Part shown: positions 1 through 8,370 of the stretch, in pieces
How the letters are laid out: every line of letters starts with the position of its first letter
How positions within the stretch are numbered: the first letter of the stretch is position 1
Source: Phycisphaerales bacterium
GTDB lineage: Bacteria; Planctomycetota; Phycisphaerae; Phycisphaerales; UBA1924
Length of the DNA: 64,000 nucleotides
Reading direction: 5' to 3'
NCBI GenBank assembly: GCA_017642965.1
Contig: JAEPOJ010000002.1
Coordinates: 1 to 64,000 of the forward strand
Position numbers and translations under genes: made by a program
Notes under the pieces: model-generated
What the model was told of the DNA's origin: nothing
Database searches by the model: none
What the model saw: only the letters and a program-made list of their open reading frames with translations

Positions 1-98
1 TATAGATACAACCCAGATCAGCCCGGGGCTGTCACCGCTGTGTCACGATGATGTTGCAAAGCCGTTACAGAGCCCGCATCACCCCGTTCGGGTGTGAT

Positions 99-1517
99 TC
101 AGTGGCGTGCAACACGCCTGACGAGGGCGCCCGGCAGCAGCATCGCGATCAGGCCGGCAAGAAAAAGCACCGCCGCGACGAACGTGAACCCGCTCGTCAG
201 CCCCATGCCCTCGAGCAGGGGCTCGCCGATTGCGTCCGGGAGCGAACCGGCCGCGTCCAGGAGCCATGCCGGGGCGCTGGGCTTGTTCGCGAGCCCCTTG
301 TGGATCAGTTCCGCGACGATCGGCCCGAGGAAGGCGATCATCCAGGCGCCACCGAGCATCAGCCCGGACGCGAGACTGGTGCGGTGCGGCAGCAGGCGCT
401 GAGCGAGCGAGATGCTCACCGGGATCACCGCGCCGAACCCGACGCCCGTCAGGATCGTCGCGATAATCGCAATGGGGACCTCCGAGCCCGCCATGATCAT
501 GTGCGTGCGCGGGATCATGAACAGCGCGATCGAGCCCAGCATCGGGAACACGACGAACGCGAGCTTCTCGTACTTCGCGGAGAGGATCAGCCCGAGGACG
601 ATGCCCATGCCGCCCATGCCGACCTGCATGGAGGCCTGCAGGATGCCGTTGAGTTTGGACGCCTCGACGCTCAGGCGTTCGGTCATCACCAGCGCGTCGT
701 GCTTGATGAGCGTGTGCTCGCTCACCCATTCGATGAGCAGGTAGACGAGCGCCATGTTGACGCTGAAACGCAGCATATTGGTGACGTAGAGCACCCCGAC
801 GGCGAACCACCGCTGGCGCCGCTCGTGCGTGTCCCACTCCGTGTGCGTCGCGTGCGCCCCGTTGTGGCGGTGTGCCACGCCGTGCGTGGCCTTCGCGAGC
901 ACGAAGGCCGCGACGAGCCCGATCGGGATCAGATACAGCAGGGATCGCAGCCCGGCGGACGTGTCGGGCACGCCGTCGATCCGGGGTGTGAGCATCGCGA
1001 CATACTCGGGGATGAGCACGTTGCCCGTCATCCCCCCCACCATGCCGGCGAGGAAGAAGAACGCGACATACTTTGACCGCTTTGAGCCACCGAGGTGACC
1101 GGTGATCGCGGCCGCGGGCGGATGGAACGCGCCGATCCCCGCGGCGCCGACCGAGTACAGGATCGCGAGCTGCACGAAGTTCTGGGCGAGCCCGAAGCTG
1201 CCGATGCACAGCACCGCCACGACAAAGCCCAGCGTCCCCACGGCCCGCGTGTCGAACCTGTCGCTCACCCACGCGACGATCGGCTGCACCACGCCCGAGC
1301 ACAGCGACCCCAGCGCCAGAAGGAGGGCTTTCTGCTCCGTGCCCATGCCCAGCGTGACGGCGAGCAGCGGCATCAGCGAGACGCCGACGAACGAGAAGAC
1401 ATCCACGAGGAAATGCGTGCCGATGGTGATCGTGGCGCGCGTCGCCGGGTACGTGGTCTCGCTGATCGATTCCGGGCGCTGATCCACAGCAACTGAATGG
1501 GACGGCACGCTCGTCAT
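99..1517 (-). CDS. MFS transporter, fosmidomycin-resistance (Fsr)-like
   Basis: The 472-residue protein is strongly hydrophobic, with about 12 predicted membrane segments in two halves separated by a His-rich, charged central loop (residues ~205-235). The N-terminal part (residues ~28-65: GTHFLVDVFSFVGVSLMPLL, then a short loop and VVQPIVAW) resembles the Fsr-type MFS drug exporters, which act as proton-coupled inner-membrane antiporters. The substrate cannot be read from sequence. The start is the first in-frame ATG; an AACAAT element lies 6 nt before it, possibly a weak leaderless -10. It lies 76 bp downstream of the gamma-glutamyltransferase gene on the same strand, so the two may be cotranscribed. 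Confidence 0.8.
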   Translation of the reverse strand: MTSVPSHSVAVDQRPESISETTYPATRATITIGTHFLVDVFSFVGVSLMPLLAVTLGMGTEQKALLLALGSLCSGVVQPIVAWVSDRFDTRAVGTLGFVVAVLCIGSFGLAQNFVQLAILYSVGAAGIGAFHPPAAAITGHLGGSKRSKYVAFFFLAGMVGGMTGNVLIPEYVAMLTPRIDGVPDTSAGLRSLLYLIPIGLVAAFVLAKATHGVAHRHNGAHATHTEWDTHERRQRWFAVGVLYVTNMLRFSVNMALVYLLIEWVSEHTLIKHDALVMTERLSVEASKLNGILQASMQVGMGGMGIVLGLILSAKYEKLAFVVFPMLGSIALFMIPRTHMIMAGSEVPIAIIATILTGVGFGAVIPVSISLAQRLLPHRTSLASGLMLGGAWMIAFLGPIVAELIHKGLANKPSAPAWLLDAAGSLPDAIGEPLLEGMGLTSGFTFVAAVLFLAGLIAMLLPGALVRRVARH

Positions 1518-1593
1518 CGCTGGATTGTTCGCCCGATGATCCTCGCGGACGCGGGCGGACTGATATTTGGTTCAGATCGCTGGCTGTTTCTGA

Positions 1594-3318
1594 TCAATCG
1601 ACGCCCGCCGGGATGCCGCCCTTGCGTGGATCGCTGGCGGCCTGCCAGCCGTGCCCATCCGGGTCGCGCCGGATGAGCTGTACATTGCCGATATCGCGCC
1701 GTTGGCGCAGCTCGTTCCAATCGCCCTGCGCGGCCCGGCGTGAGAGCATGGGCATCAGCCCCGGCTCGGCGTAGAGCGCGTCCGGAAGCCACTGGTGGTG
1801 GATCCGCGGCGACGCCACGGCTGGGTACGCGTCCATGCCGCCCAGCGTGTAGAGCAGGGCCTGCATGGTGCCCGAGATGATGCGGGGCCCCCCGGAAGCC
1901 CCCGCGACCGCGAGGACCCGCCCATCGCTGTCGAGCACGATGGTCGGCGACATGCTCGAGAGCGGGCGCTTGCCGGGCATCGGCAGGTTGCGATCGGACT
2001 GGATGAGCCCGAAGGCGTTGGGCTTGCCGCGCCGGGTCGTGAAGTCGTCCATCTCGTTGTTGAGCATGAAGCCGAACGCGTCGACCCCCACCAGCGAGCC
2101 GAAGCTCAGGTTGATGGTCTCGGTCATCGCGACGGCGCCGCCGAACGGGTCCACCACGGAGACGTGGCTCGTCCCGCCGTCCTGGGGGATCAGGTTGGGC
2201 GTGCCGTAGTACGCCGGCTCGTGGACCTCGTCCGTGACGAGCTGCGCACGCTCGTGGATGATGGAGAGATCAAGCAGGTCGTCGATCGGGACCTCAACGA
2301 AGTTCGGGTCCGCGAGGTAGCGGGCCCGGTCCGCGAACGCGTGCTTGGATGCCTCCGCGAGCATGTGGGCCTTGCGCACGTCCATCACAGGATCATCGAA
2401 CGGGTAGTTCAACGCCTCAAGGATCAGCAGCGTCTGGAGCATGGTGATGCCGCCCGAGCTGGGCGGCGGCATCGCGATGAAGCGGTGATCGTTCACCTCG
2501 CCCATCAGCGGCTCGCGCTCCTCCACCTGAAACATCGCGAGCTGCTCGAGCGTCATCTCGCCGCCCGCCCCCTGGATCGCGCGAACGATCGCGTTCGCGA
2601 CAGGGCCCGCGTAGAAGCCGCCCACGCCGTCGCGCGCGATCCGCTCGAGCACACGCGCCTGCATCGAGTTGGTGATGCGATCGCCTTGCTTCACCTGACC
2701 CCCGAGCAGGAAGTGGTTCCACACCAGCGGGTAGCGGTCCTTCATCGTGGGCTCGCCCTCGAACTGATCAATCAGCGGCCCGGACATGATCATGTAGTGC
2801 TCGTCCACGACGAAACCATCGCGCGCGGCGCGGATCGCTGGCCCGAGCACCGTTGCGCGGCCGAGCGTGCCGTAGGTCTCCAGCGCGTGCAGCACGCCCG
2901 CGACAGTCCCCGGGATCGCGACGGCCGCGCCGCCGGTCGTGCTGGACTTTCCGGTGCGTTCGTAGTAATCCGGATTGACATACGCCTGCTCGCGGTAGTT
3001 GATGGCGGTGTGCACGGAACCGTGCGTCGGGTCATCGGGCAGATGGACGACCATGAAGCCGCCGCCGCCGATGCCGCAGGAATAAGGCCGCACCACCGAG
3101 AGGGTGAAACTCGCGGCCACAGCAGCGTCCACGGCATTGCCCCCCATCGCCAGCATCTCCGCGCCCGCGCGTGAAGCGATGGCGTGATCCGCGGCAACGA
3201 CCCCCTTCGCGTACAGCCCGTCCTCGTGAACGGTCGCTTGAGACACGCGGGCGTGGCGGCCCGAGCACGCCGCGAGCGGGATCAGCACCAGAGCGCAGAG
3301 CAGGAATCGCATCTTCAT
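1594..3318 (-). CDS. ggt: Gamma-glutamyltransferase (lipoprotein)
   Basis: The 574-residue protein matches the Ntn-hydrolase gamma-glutamyltranspeptidase family across its length. It has an N-terminal lipobox (LIPLAACSG), the family block GGNAVDAAVAA at residues ~59-69, and the autoprocessing site in GGTSHVSVVD, where Thr383 would become the N-terminal nucleophile of the small subunit. Later blocks include the PLSSMSPT region and GASGGPRI. The enzyme cleaves gamma-glutamyl bonds of glutathione and related peptides in the periplasm or at the cell surface. The start is the ATG at 3318: a TAGACT box ends 6 nt upstream, giving a leaderless transcript. It reads towards the MFS gene and is divergent from the ATPase gene. 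Confidence 0.92.
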   Translation of the reverse strand: MKMRFLLCALVLIPLAACSGRHARVSQATVHEDGLYAKGVVAADHAIASRAGAEMLAMGGNAVDAAVAASFTLSVVRPYSCGIGGGGFMVVHLPDDPTHGSVHTAINYREQAYVNPDYYERTGKSSTTGGAAVAIPGTVAGVLHALETYGTLGRATVLGPAIRAARDGFVVDEHYMIMSGPLIDQFEGEPTMKDRYPLVWNHFLLGGQVKQGDRITNSMQARVLERIARDGVGGFYAGPVANAIVRAIQGAGGEMTLEQLAMFQVEEREPLMGEVNDHRFIAMPPPSSGGITMLQTLLILEALNYPFDDPVMDVRKAHMLAEASKHAFADRARYLADPNFVEVPIDDLLDLSIIHERAQLVTDEVHEPAYYGTPNLIPQDGGTSHVSVVDPFGGAVAMTETINLSFGSLVGVDAFGFMLNNEMDDFTTRRGKPNAFGLIQSDRNLPMPGKRPLSSMSPTIVLDSDGRVLAVAGASGGPRIISGTMQALLYTLGGMDAYPAVASPRIHHQWLPDALYAEPGLMPMLSRRAAQGDWNELRQRRDIGNVQLIRRDPDGHGWQAASDPRKGGIPAGVD

Positions 3319-3324
3319 GCCATG

Positions 3325-3330
3325 AGTCTA
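3325..3330 (-). promoter_or_regulatory. Putative leaderless -10 box of ggt
   Basis: TAGACT on the minus strand is followed by exactly 6 nt and then the ATG of ggt, so transcription would start at or next to the start codon. No convincing -35 hexamer is visible. Confidence 0.5.
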
Positions 3331-3376
3331 CACCAAGTCGTGTTCTCGAACCCACGCGCGACTCAGCCCGAGTCTC

Positions 3377-3382
3377 TATAAT
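3377..3382 (+). promoter_or_regulatory. Putative -10 box of the ATPase gene
   Basis: A perfect TATAAT lies 42 nt upstream of the ATG at 3425. This gene would have a leader of about 35 nt, unlike the leaderless genes nearby. No clear -35 element is visible. Confidence 0.5.
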
Positions 3383-3424
3383 GGGTTACGCACGGATCGC
3401 GACTCACACACCCGCGGAGCACTG

Positions 3425-5020
3425 ATGAACCTTTCGCAGTTCTTTGAGCACTGGTCGATCGTCGAGAACCCCTTCCGCGACGAGGAAGCGCGGCACGACG
3501 CGATCTTCGCGCGCATGGGGATCACGCCCAACACGCACTCGCAGCACGTCGAGGACGAATCGCCCGGCTCGGCGGCGCTCGCGCTCCCACGCGCTCAGAG
3601 CATGCACCCCGACTTCGAGAAGATCCTCGGCGACATCGCCCATCCCTCGACCTCGATCGTCTTCGGGGAGAAGGGATCGGGCAAAACCGCGATCCGCCTG
3701 CAGCTGGCCGCAAAGATCGATCGCCACAATGCCGAGCACCCGGACCGCAAGGTCTTCCTGATCCCCTACGACGATCTGAACGCGGCGCTGGACCGGTTCA
3801 ACTCGTCGCAGGGCGGCAAGAAGGACGCGAACCCGTTCACGTCCATGCGCCTTGTTGACCACATGGACGCAATCCTGAGCATCGGCACCGCGCGGGTCAT
3901 GGGCGCGCTGCTGCCCGGTGGGCACGACGCCCCCACCGCGGATCTGGGTGAGCAGCCCGCCAAGCAGGCACGCAAGCTCCCGCAGACCGTCCGCAAGGAC
4001 CTGCTGCTCCTCCAGGCCATCTACGACAGCGCCGACACCAGCGGGCAGCGGACCACCCAGCTGCGGCAGATGCTCAAGCTCCCGATCGGCGGGCACAACC
4101 CGTTCATCGTCATGCTGCTCTGGATCGGCTGGGTCCCCGCGATCGCCCTGTTCCTTTCCGCGCGCCTCTTCCTCGACCTGCCCGAGGACTGGATGACGAT
4201 GGGCACGGACATCCTCTCGGGCGTGCTGCTGCTCGCGTGGGGCATGCTGATGGTCAAGGCCTTCCTGCTCGACCGCCTTGTCGTCAACCGCGTCGCGGGC
4301 AAGCTCAGCAAGCAGCTGCGGATGGTCAACCGCCCCGCCAGCGGCTTCCTCGGATCGCTCAAGCGCATGCCGCGCGGGCTGCTGAGCTCGGGCGAGCTGC
4401 CCGTCGACGATTCCGACGAGCAGCGTTACGCCATGCTCGCGCGCCTGCGCCGGTTCATCGAGCACTTCGGCTACACCGGCATCCTCATCATCATCGACCG
4501 CGTGGACGAGCCAACCCTGATCAACGGCGACCCGGACCGCATGCGGTCCGTGATCTGGCCGCTGCTCAACAACAAGTTCCTCCAGCTCGAGCGCGTCGGG
4601 ATCAAGATGCTCCTGCCCATCGAGCTGCGCCACGCGCTGTTCAAGGAATCCAGCGCGTTCTTCCAGGAGGCCCGCCTCGACAAGCAGAACATGATCGAGC
4701 GCCTCAGCTGGACGGGCGCCATGCTCTACGACCTGTGCAACGCTCGCCTGGGTGTCTGCCGACCCGCGAGCGCGGACCCGATCTCGCTCATCGACCTCTT
4801 CGACGAGGACGTCTCACGCTCGGACCTGGTCGAAGCGCTCAATAACATGCAGCAGCCACGCGACGCGTTCAAGTTCATGTACCGCGTCTTCAACGAGCAC
4901 TGTGCCAGTGTGACGGCCGAAGACGGCAAGTGGAAGATCGCACGCCACACGCTCGACCGCATCCGGCGCGACGAGGCCGAGCGGGTGATGCAGCTGCAGC
5001 GCGGGATCCGCCCGGCGTGA
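3425..5020 (+). CDS. P-loop ATPase with central membrane hairpin, function unknown
   Basis: The 531-residue protein has a Walker A motif GEKGSGKT at residues 81-88 and a hydrophobic strand ending in DRVDE at 358-362 that could act as Walker B. Between them are two hydrophobic segments (residues ~227-247 and ~262-282) that should form a membrane hairpin on a cytoplasmic ATPase. This layout, a P-loop domain interrupted by two membrane segments, resembles KAP-type NTPases, but I see no decisive KAP signature and do not assign a function. The C-terminal 150 residues are helical and charged. It is divergent from ggt and convergent with the small dispanin-like gene. Confidence 0.8.
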   Translation: MNLSQFFEHWSIVENPFRDEEARHDAIFARMGITPNTHSQHVEDESPGSAALALPRAQSMHPDFEKILGDIAHPSTSIVFGEKGSGKTAIRLQLAAKIDRHNAEHPDRKVFLIPYDDLNAALDRFNSSQGGKKDANPFTSMRLVDHMDAILSIGTARVMGALLPGGHDAPTADLGEQPAKQARKLPQTVRKDLLLLQAIYDSADTSGQRTTQLRQMLKLPIGGHNPFIVMLLWIGWVPAIALFLSARLFLDLPEDWMTMGTDILSGVLLLAWGMLMVKAFLLDRLVVNRVAGKLSKQLRMVNRPASGFLGSLKRMPRGLLSSGELPVDDSDEQRYAMLARLRRFIEHFGYTGILIIIDRVDEPTLINGDPDRMRSVIWPLLNNKFLQLERVGIKMLLPIELRHALFKESSAFFQEARLDKQNMIERLSWTGAMLYDLCNARLGVCRPASADPISLIDLFDEDVSRSDLVEALNNMQQPRDAFKFMYRVFNEHCASVTAEDGKWKIARHTLDRIRRDEAERVMQLQRGIRPA

Positions 5021-5092
5021 CCGGGCGGCTGATCGCCACGGGGCCCGACGATCTCAGCCGACGCGTGCATCAGCTCGAACGCAGGGCGCATG

Positions 5093-5119
5093 AAAATCGC
5101 CGGCAACAAGCGCCGGCGA
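5093..5119 (-). terminator. Hairpin terminator for the dispanin-like gene
   Basis: An 8-bp GC-rich stem (TCGCCGGC paired with GCCGGCGA) with a 7-nt loop is followed on the minus strand by a short T-rich tail (TTTTC). It lies 32 nt beyond the stop of the gene at 5151. Confidence 0.5.
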
Positions 5120-5150
5120 AGAAGAGAGGTCGTGCGGAGAGACGCCGCTC

Positions 5151-5492
5151 TTAAGGATTCGAGGCCACGCCCGCGAAGACGCCAAGCACCATCAGCAGCG
5201 AGTAGCCGATGATGAACACGAATCCGACACCGAAGCCGATCCAGCACCAGAGCTTGGCGGTCTTGGCGGCCTTCGCTGCCTCCTCATACTCGCCAGACGA
5301 GTTCTTGCTCATCGCGATCGCGGAGAACACGATCGCAACGATCCCCAGGATCTGGCAACAGAAGATCGTCACCAGAATCGAGGGCACCAGGTATGTCGGG
5401 GACGGCGTGCCGTGCGAACTCGCGGCGTATCCCTGCGGTGGCGGCGGGGCGGCTGGCCCGCCCTGTGGACTGTTCTGATCATGCTCATTCAT
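5151..5492 (-). CDS. CD225/dispanin-like two-TM membrane protein
   Basis: The 113-residue protein has a Pro/Gly/Gln-rich cytoplasmic N-terminus (residues 1-33), a first hydrophobic segment (PSILVTIFCCQILGIVAIVF), a charged loop (SGEYEEAAKAAKTAKLW) and a second membrane segment near the C-terminus. The pattern of TYLVPSILVTIFCC, an acidic/Lys-Ala loop and CWIGFG is that of the CD225/dispanin family (Pfam CD225), known in eukaryotic IFITM proteins and in many bacteria, where the role is not established. It is convergent with the ATPase gene and is followed by a hairpin terminator. Confidence 0.75.
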   Translation of the reverse strand: MNEHDQNSPQGGPAAPPPPQGYAASSHGTPSPTYLVPSILVTIFCCQILGIVAIVFSAIAMSKNSSGEYEEAAKAAKTAKLWCWIGFGVGFVFIIGYSLLMVLGVFAGVASNP

Positions 5493-5595
5493 CTGAATCG
5501 ATTCCCCTTTCTGCTTGGGCGCATGGTATCACAAATCCACGCCCCGGGTGTGGCCACGCACGCGGCAAGAACGGCCCCTTGCCCGCGGTAATCTC

Positions 5596-5601
5596 TACAA
5601 T
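5596..5601 (+). promoter_or_regulatory. Putative -10 box of the DUF2752 gene
   Basis: TACAAT overlaps the upstream ATG at 5600 and ends 10 nt before the ATG at 5612. This favours 5612 as the true start, with a leader of only a few nucleotides. Confidence 0.45.
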
Positions 5602-5611
5602 GCACCCAAGC

Positions 5612-6103
5612 ATGACCGTAAACCCACCAGCAGAGCCCGACCAATCCTTCCCCCGCCTGCGGGCAGTCCCCGTGACCGGCCGCCAGCGACTTGGCTCCGG
5701 GCTCCTGATCATCGCGGGCATCGCCCTCACGATCGCCCTCGCGACCGCGCACCCCAGCGGGTGGGTCCCCGAGTGCCCCACGCACCGCTTCCTCGGAGTC
5801 TACTGCCCCGGGTGCGGCTCGATGCGCGCCTCCCACCTGCTCCTGCAGGGACAGCTCACGGACGCATTCGCCCACAATCCGATGCTCATCATGCTCGGCG
5901 TGCCGCTCGCGGTGCTCTTCTGGGGCGAGCAGTTCATGATCGCCCTATCGGGCAGACGCATCGCCTTCATCCCCCGCTCGGCGTGGATGGCGTGGGCTGC
6001 ATTGATCGTCCTGCTGCTGTTCTCGCTGCTGCGGAATCTGCCGGGCGAGCTGGGCGATCGGCTCAGCCCACCGGAACATCACGAGCACGGGTCTTCGGCG
6101 TGA
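5612..6103 (+). CDS. DUF2752 family membrane protein
   Basis: The 163-residue protein carries the DUF2752 hallmark CPTHRFLGVYCPGCGSMRA (three Cys, including the CPGCG core) between a first membrane segment (residues ~30-48) and two later ones. The following stretch LLLQGQLTDAFAHNPMLI is also characteristic. The family is small, membrane-embedded and of unknown function. An upstream in-frame ATG at 5600 exists, but the likely -10 box overlaps it, so 5612 was chosen. A palindromic repeat follows immediately downstream. Confidence 0.8.
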   Translation: MTVNPPAEPDQSFPRLRAVPVTGRQRLGSGLLIIAGIALTIALATAHPSGWVPECPTHRFLGVYCPGCGSMRASHLLLQGQLTDAFAHNPMLIMLGVPLAVLFWGEQFMIALSGRRIAFIPRSAWMAWAALIVLLLFSLLRNLPGELGDRLSPPEHHEHGSSA

Positions 6104-6111
6104 TCTGTTTG

Positions 6112-6300
6112 CCTCACCCGCGGGGCGGGGAAGGTGGGTCCGCCGCAGGCGGAGTCGGATGGGGTCTTGATCCTCCCCGCGCCCCGCGGGGAGGTGCCCG
6201 ACGCAGGAGGGCGGAGGGGTCTTGCTATGCGTGCGGTTCTTTGGAAGACCCCTCCGTCACGCGAAGACGCGTGCCACCTCCCCGCGGGGCGCGGGGAGGG
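6112..6300. repeat. Intergenic palindromic repeat, family B (composite copy)
   Basis: The whole gap between the DUF2752 and helicase genes is a GC-rich set of inverted repeats: CCTCACCCGCGGGGCGGGG at the left, GGGTCCGCCGCAGGCGGAG, a nested CCCCGCGCCCCGCGGGGAGG, then GACCCCTCCGTCACGCGAAG and a right end rich in CCTCCCCGCGGGGCGCGGGG. The same modules in the same order occur at 39972-40100. No coding potential or transposase is present, so it behaves like a REP/BIME or MITE-like element. Confidence 0.75.
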
Positions 6301-6324
6301 ACAATGAGGATGCCTGGGAATAGG

Positions 6325-8370
6325 TTAGATCCGCTCGATCTCCACCCCGCCCGGGATCGAGCGCAGGAACGACTTGCCGTACCCGGTCTTGAGCACGCGC
6401 GGGTCCAGGATCACGACCTGACCCGAGTCCGTCGCGCTGCGGATCAACCGCCCGAAGCCCTGCTTGAAGCGGATGACCGCGCGTGGGAGCGCGTCGTCGC
6501 GGAAGGGGTCGCCGCCGGATTCGCGGATCTTCTCGCCGCGTGCTTCGACGATGGGCCGATCGGGCGGGTCGAAGGGCAGGCGTGTGATGATCACATTGCG
6601 GAGCGCGCTGCCGCGCACGTCCACGCCCTGCCAGAAGCTGGCCGCCCCGAACAGCACGCCGCGGTCGTGGCTGCGGAACTCGTCGAGGATCTGTGTGCGT
6701 GAGCCGTCGCGCCCGTGGACCCAGACCCGCATGCCCAGCGATTCCAGCGGCCCACGCAGGCGGTCGGCGGTTTTGAAGAGCAGGTTGAAGCTCGTGAAGA
6801 GCACGAACGCGCCGCCATCGGTCGCGACGACCTGGTCGTGCACACGCGAGGCGATCGCGTCGTCGAAGTTCTCTTCGTTGGGGTTTCGGTTGCGTTGGTA
6901 GCCGGGCGAGGGCACCGTCGTGTCCACGATCACCCGCACCTGATTCTGGTAATCAAACGGCGAGCCGAGCTGCAGCGTCCTTGAGCCCTCCGCGCCCAGG
7001 CGGCTGAGCGTATGGGCGAAGGCCGTCTCGGCGTGCTCGGGCTCCTCGTCCTCGCTGACCTGGCGCGTGGAGAGCGTCGCGCTGGTGAGCACCACGCTGC
7101 ACTCCTGCCCGAACAGGTGCTCGCGGAGGATCGGGGCGACCTCGATGGGCGAGCATGAGAGCGTGACCTTGGGCCCGCCCCGCCCGGTGCCCTGCGTGGA
7201 CTCGATCCAGTAGACGCAGTTGGGCAGCGTCTGCTCCAGCAGCGCGTGAGCGTGGTCGCCGATCTCGGCTGCTCTGATCGAGTATGCGTTAAGCTCGAAC
7301 TGGTCCGCCTCGCGCGTGACGACCTCCTTGAGGCGCTTGAGACGCACGGAGAGCTCGTTCATCGCCTGCGAGAGGTGGTTCTGGATCAGGTTGGGCTCGC
7401 GCATGCGACCGTTGACGAGCGTGCCCGAGGTGCTCAGGCGGTAGAGGTCGTCGAAGAACCCCTCGCACACGCGCCGGGCATGGTCGACGAGCTTGTGCGC
7501 CTTGGCGATCGGCTCCATGTCCCCCGCCTGCAGCGCGATGTCGCTGAGGTAGCCCTTGCCGGTCTTGGCGTTGTAGAGCTGGTTGAGCAGGAACTGCACC
7601 CGCCACTCGGTCAGGCGCACCCCGAAGTGGTCGGCCGCCGCGTCCTCCACGCCGTGCGCCTCGTCGAGGATCACGTGGTCGTAGTCCGGCAGGAACCCAG
7701 TGCCCATCGAACGCAGCGCCAGATCCGAGAAGAACAAGGCGTGGTTGCACACAAGCACCTGCGCCCCCTCCATCTCGCGCCGGGCGCTCTGGTAGAAGCA
7801 CTCGTTGTAGTGCGGGCACTTGCGCCCCATGCAGTTGGCGCTGTCGCTCATCACGTGCGTCCACACGCCCTGTCGCTCGAGCTGCGGCAGGGTGGAGAGC
7901 GTGCCGTCCTCCGTCTCGTAGGCCCAGTCCTCGATCTGCTCAAGCGAGCGGCGCTGCGCGGGCTCGCCCAGCAGCTTGTTCTTGCGCTCGCTGGCGAGCT
8001 TGAGGCGCCGGATCGACATGTAGTTGCCGCGCCCCTTCACGAGCACGGACTTGCAGTGCCCGTACTGATCCAGCGCCCGATCCAGCAGCGGGATGTCCTT
8101 CTTGACGATCTGCTCCTGCAGCGAGATGGTGTTCGTCGCAACCACCACCGTCTCGCGGTTGGTGATCGCCCGCATCATCGCGGGGACGAGGTACGCGAAG
8201 CTCTTGCCCACCCCCGTGCCCGCCTCGACGAGCAGGTGGGTGCGCTCCTCGAGTGTCCGCTCGACCGCCCGCGACATCGCGATCTGCTGATCACGCGGCT
8301 CGTAGCCCTCGCCGAGCAGCGTGGCGATGGGGCCGGCGTCGCCCAAGATGGATTCGACGCCGGCGGTCAC
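6325..8370 (-). CDS. DinG/XPD-family ATP-dependent helicase
   Basis: The 681-residue superfamily 2 helicase has motif I EAGTGVGKS (residues 49-57), motif II DEAH at about 236-239, and a C-terminal motif VI of the type QGFGRLIRS. The Fe-S region keeps three cysteines (C180, C185, C191), but the position of the first ligand, normally Cys after a GRxNY block, reads NYMS with Ser119. DinG-like 5'-3' helicases unwind R-loops and repair intermediates. The start codon overlaps the stop of the upstream ABC exporter gene by 4 nt (ATGA), implying translational coupling. Confidence 0.88.
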   Translation of the reverse strand: MTAGVESILGDAGPIATLLGEGYEPRDQQIAMSRAVERTLEERTHLLVEAGTGVGKSFAYLVPAMMRAITNRETVVVATNTISLQEQIVKKDIPLLDRALDQYGHCKSVLVKGRGNYMSIRRLKLASERKNKLLGEPAQRRSLEQIEDWAYETEDGTLSTLPQLERQGVWTHVMSDSANCMGRKCPHYNECFYQSARREMEGAQVLVCNHALFFSDLALRSMGTGFLPDYDHVILDEAHGVEDAAADHFGVRLTEWRVQFLLNQLYNAKTGKGYLSDIALQAGDMEPIAKAHKLVDHARRVCEGFFDDLYRLSTSGTLVNGRMREPNLIQNHLSQAMNELSVRLKRLKEVVTREADQFELNAYSIRAAEIGDHAHALLEQTLPNCVYWIESTQGTGRGGPKVTLSCSPIEVAPILREHLFGQECSVVLTSATLSTRQVSEDEEPEHAETAFAHTLSRLGAEGSRTLQLGSPFDYQNQVRVIVDTTVPSPGYQRNRNPNEENFDDAIASRVHDQVVATDGGAFVLFTSFNLLFKTADRLRGPLESLGMRVWVHGRDGSRTQILDEFRSHDRGVLFGAASFWQGVDVRGSALRNVIITRLPFDPPDRPIVEARGEKIRESGGDPFRDDALPRAVIRFKQGFGRLIRSATDSGQVVILDPRVLKTGYGKSFLRSIPGGVEIERI

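Noticed and set aside
1-98. A gene at the left window edge
   Set aside because: The first 98 nt show no coding signal; only the downstream flank of the MFS gene is present.
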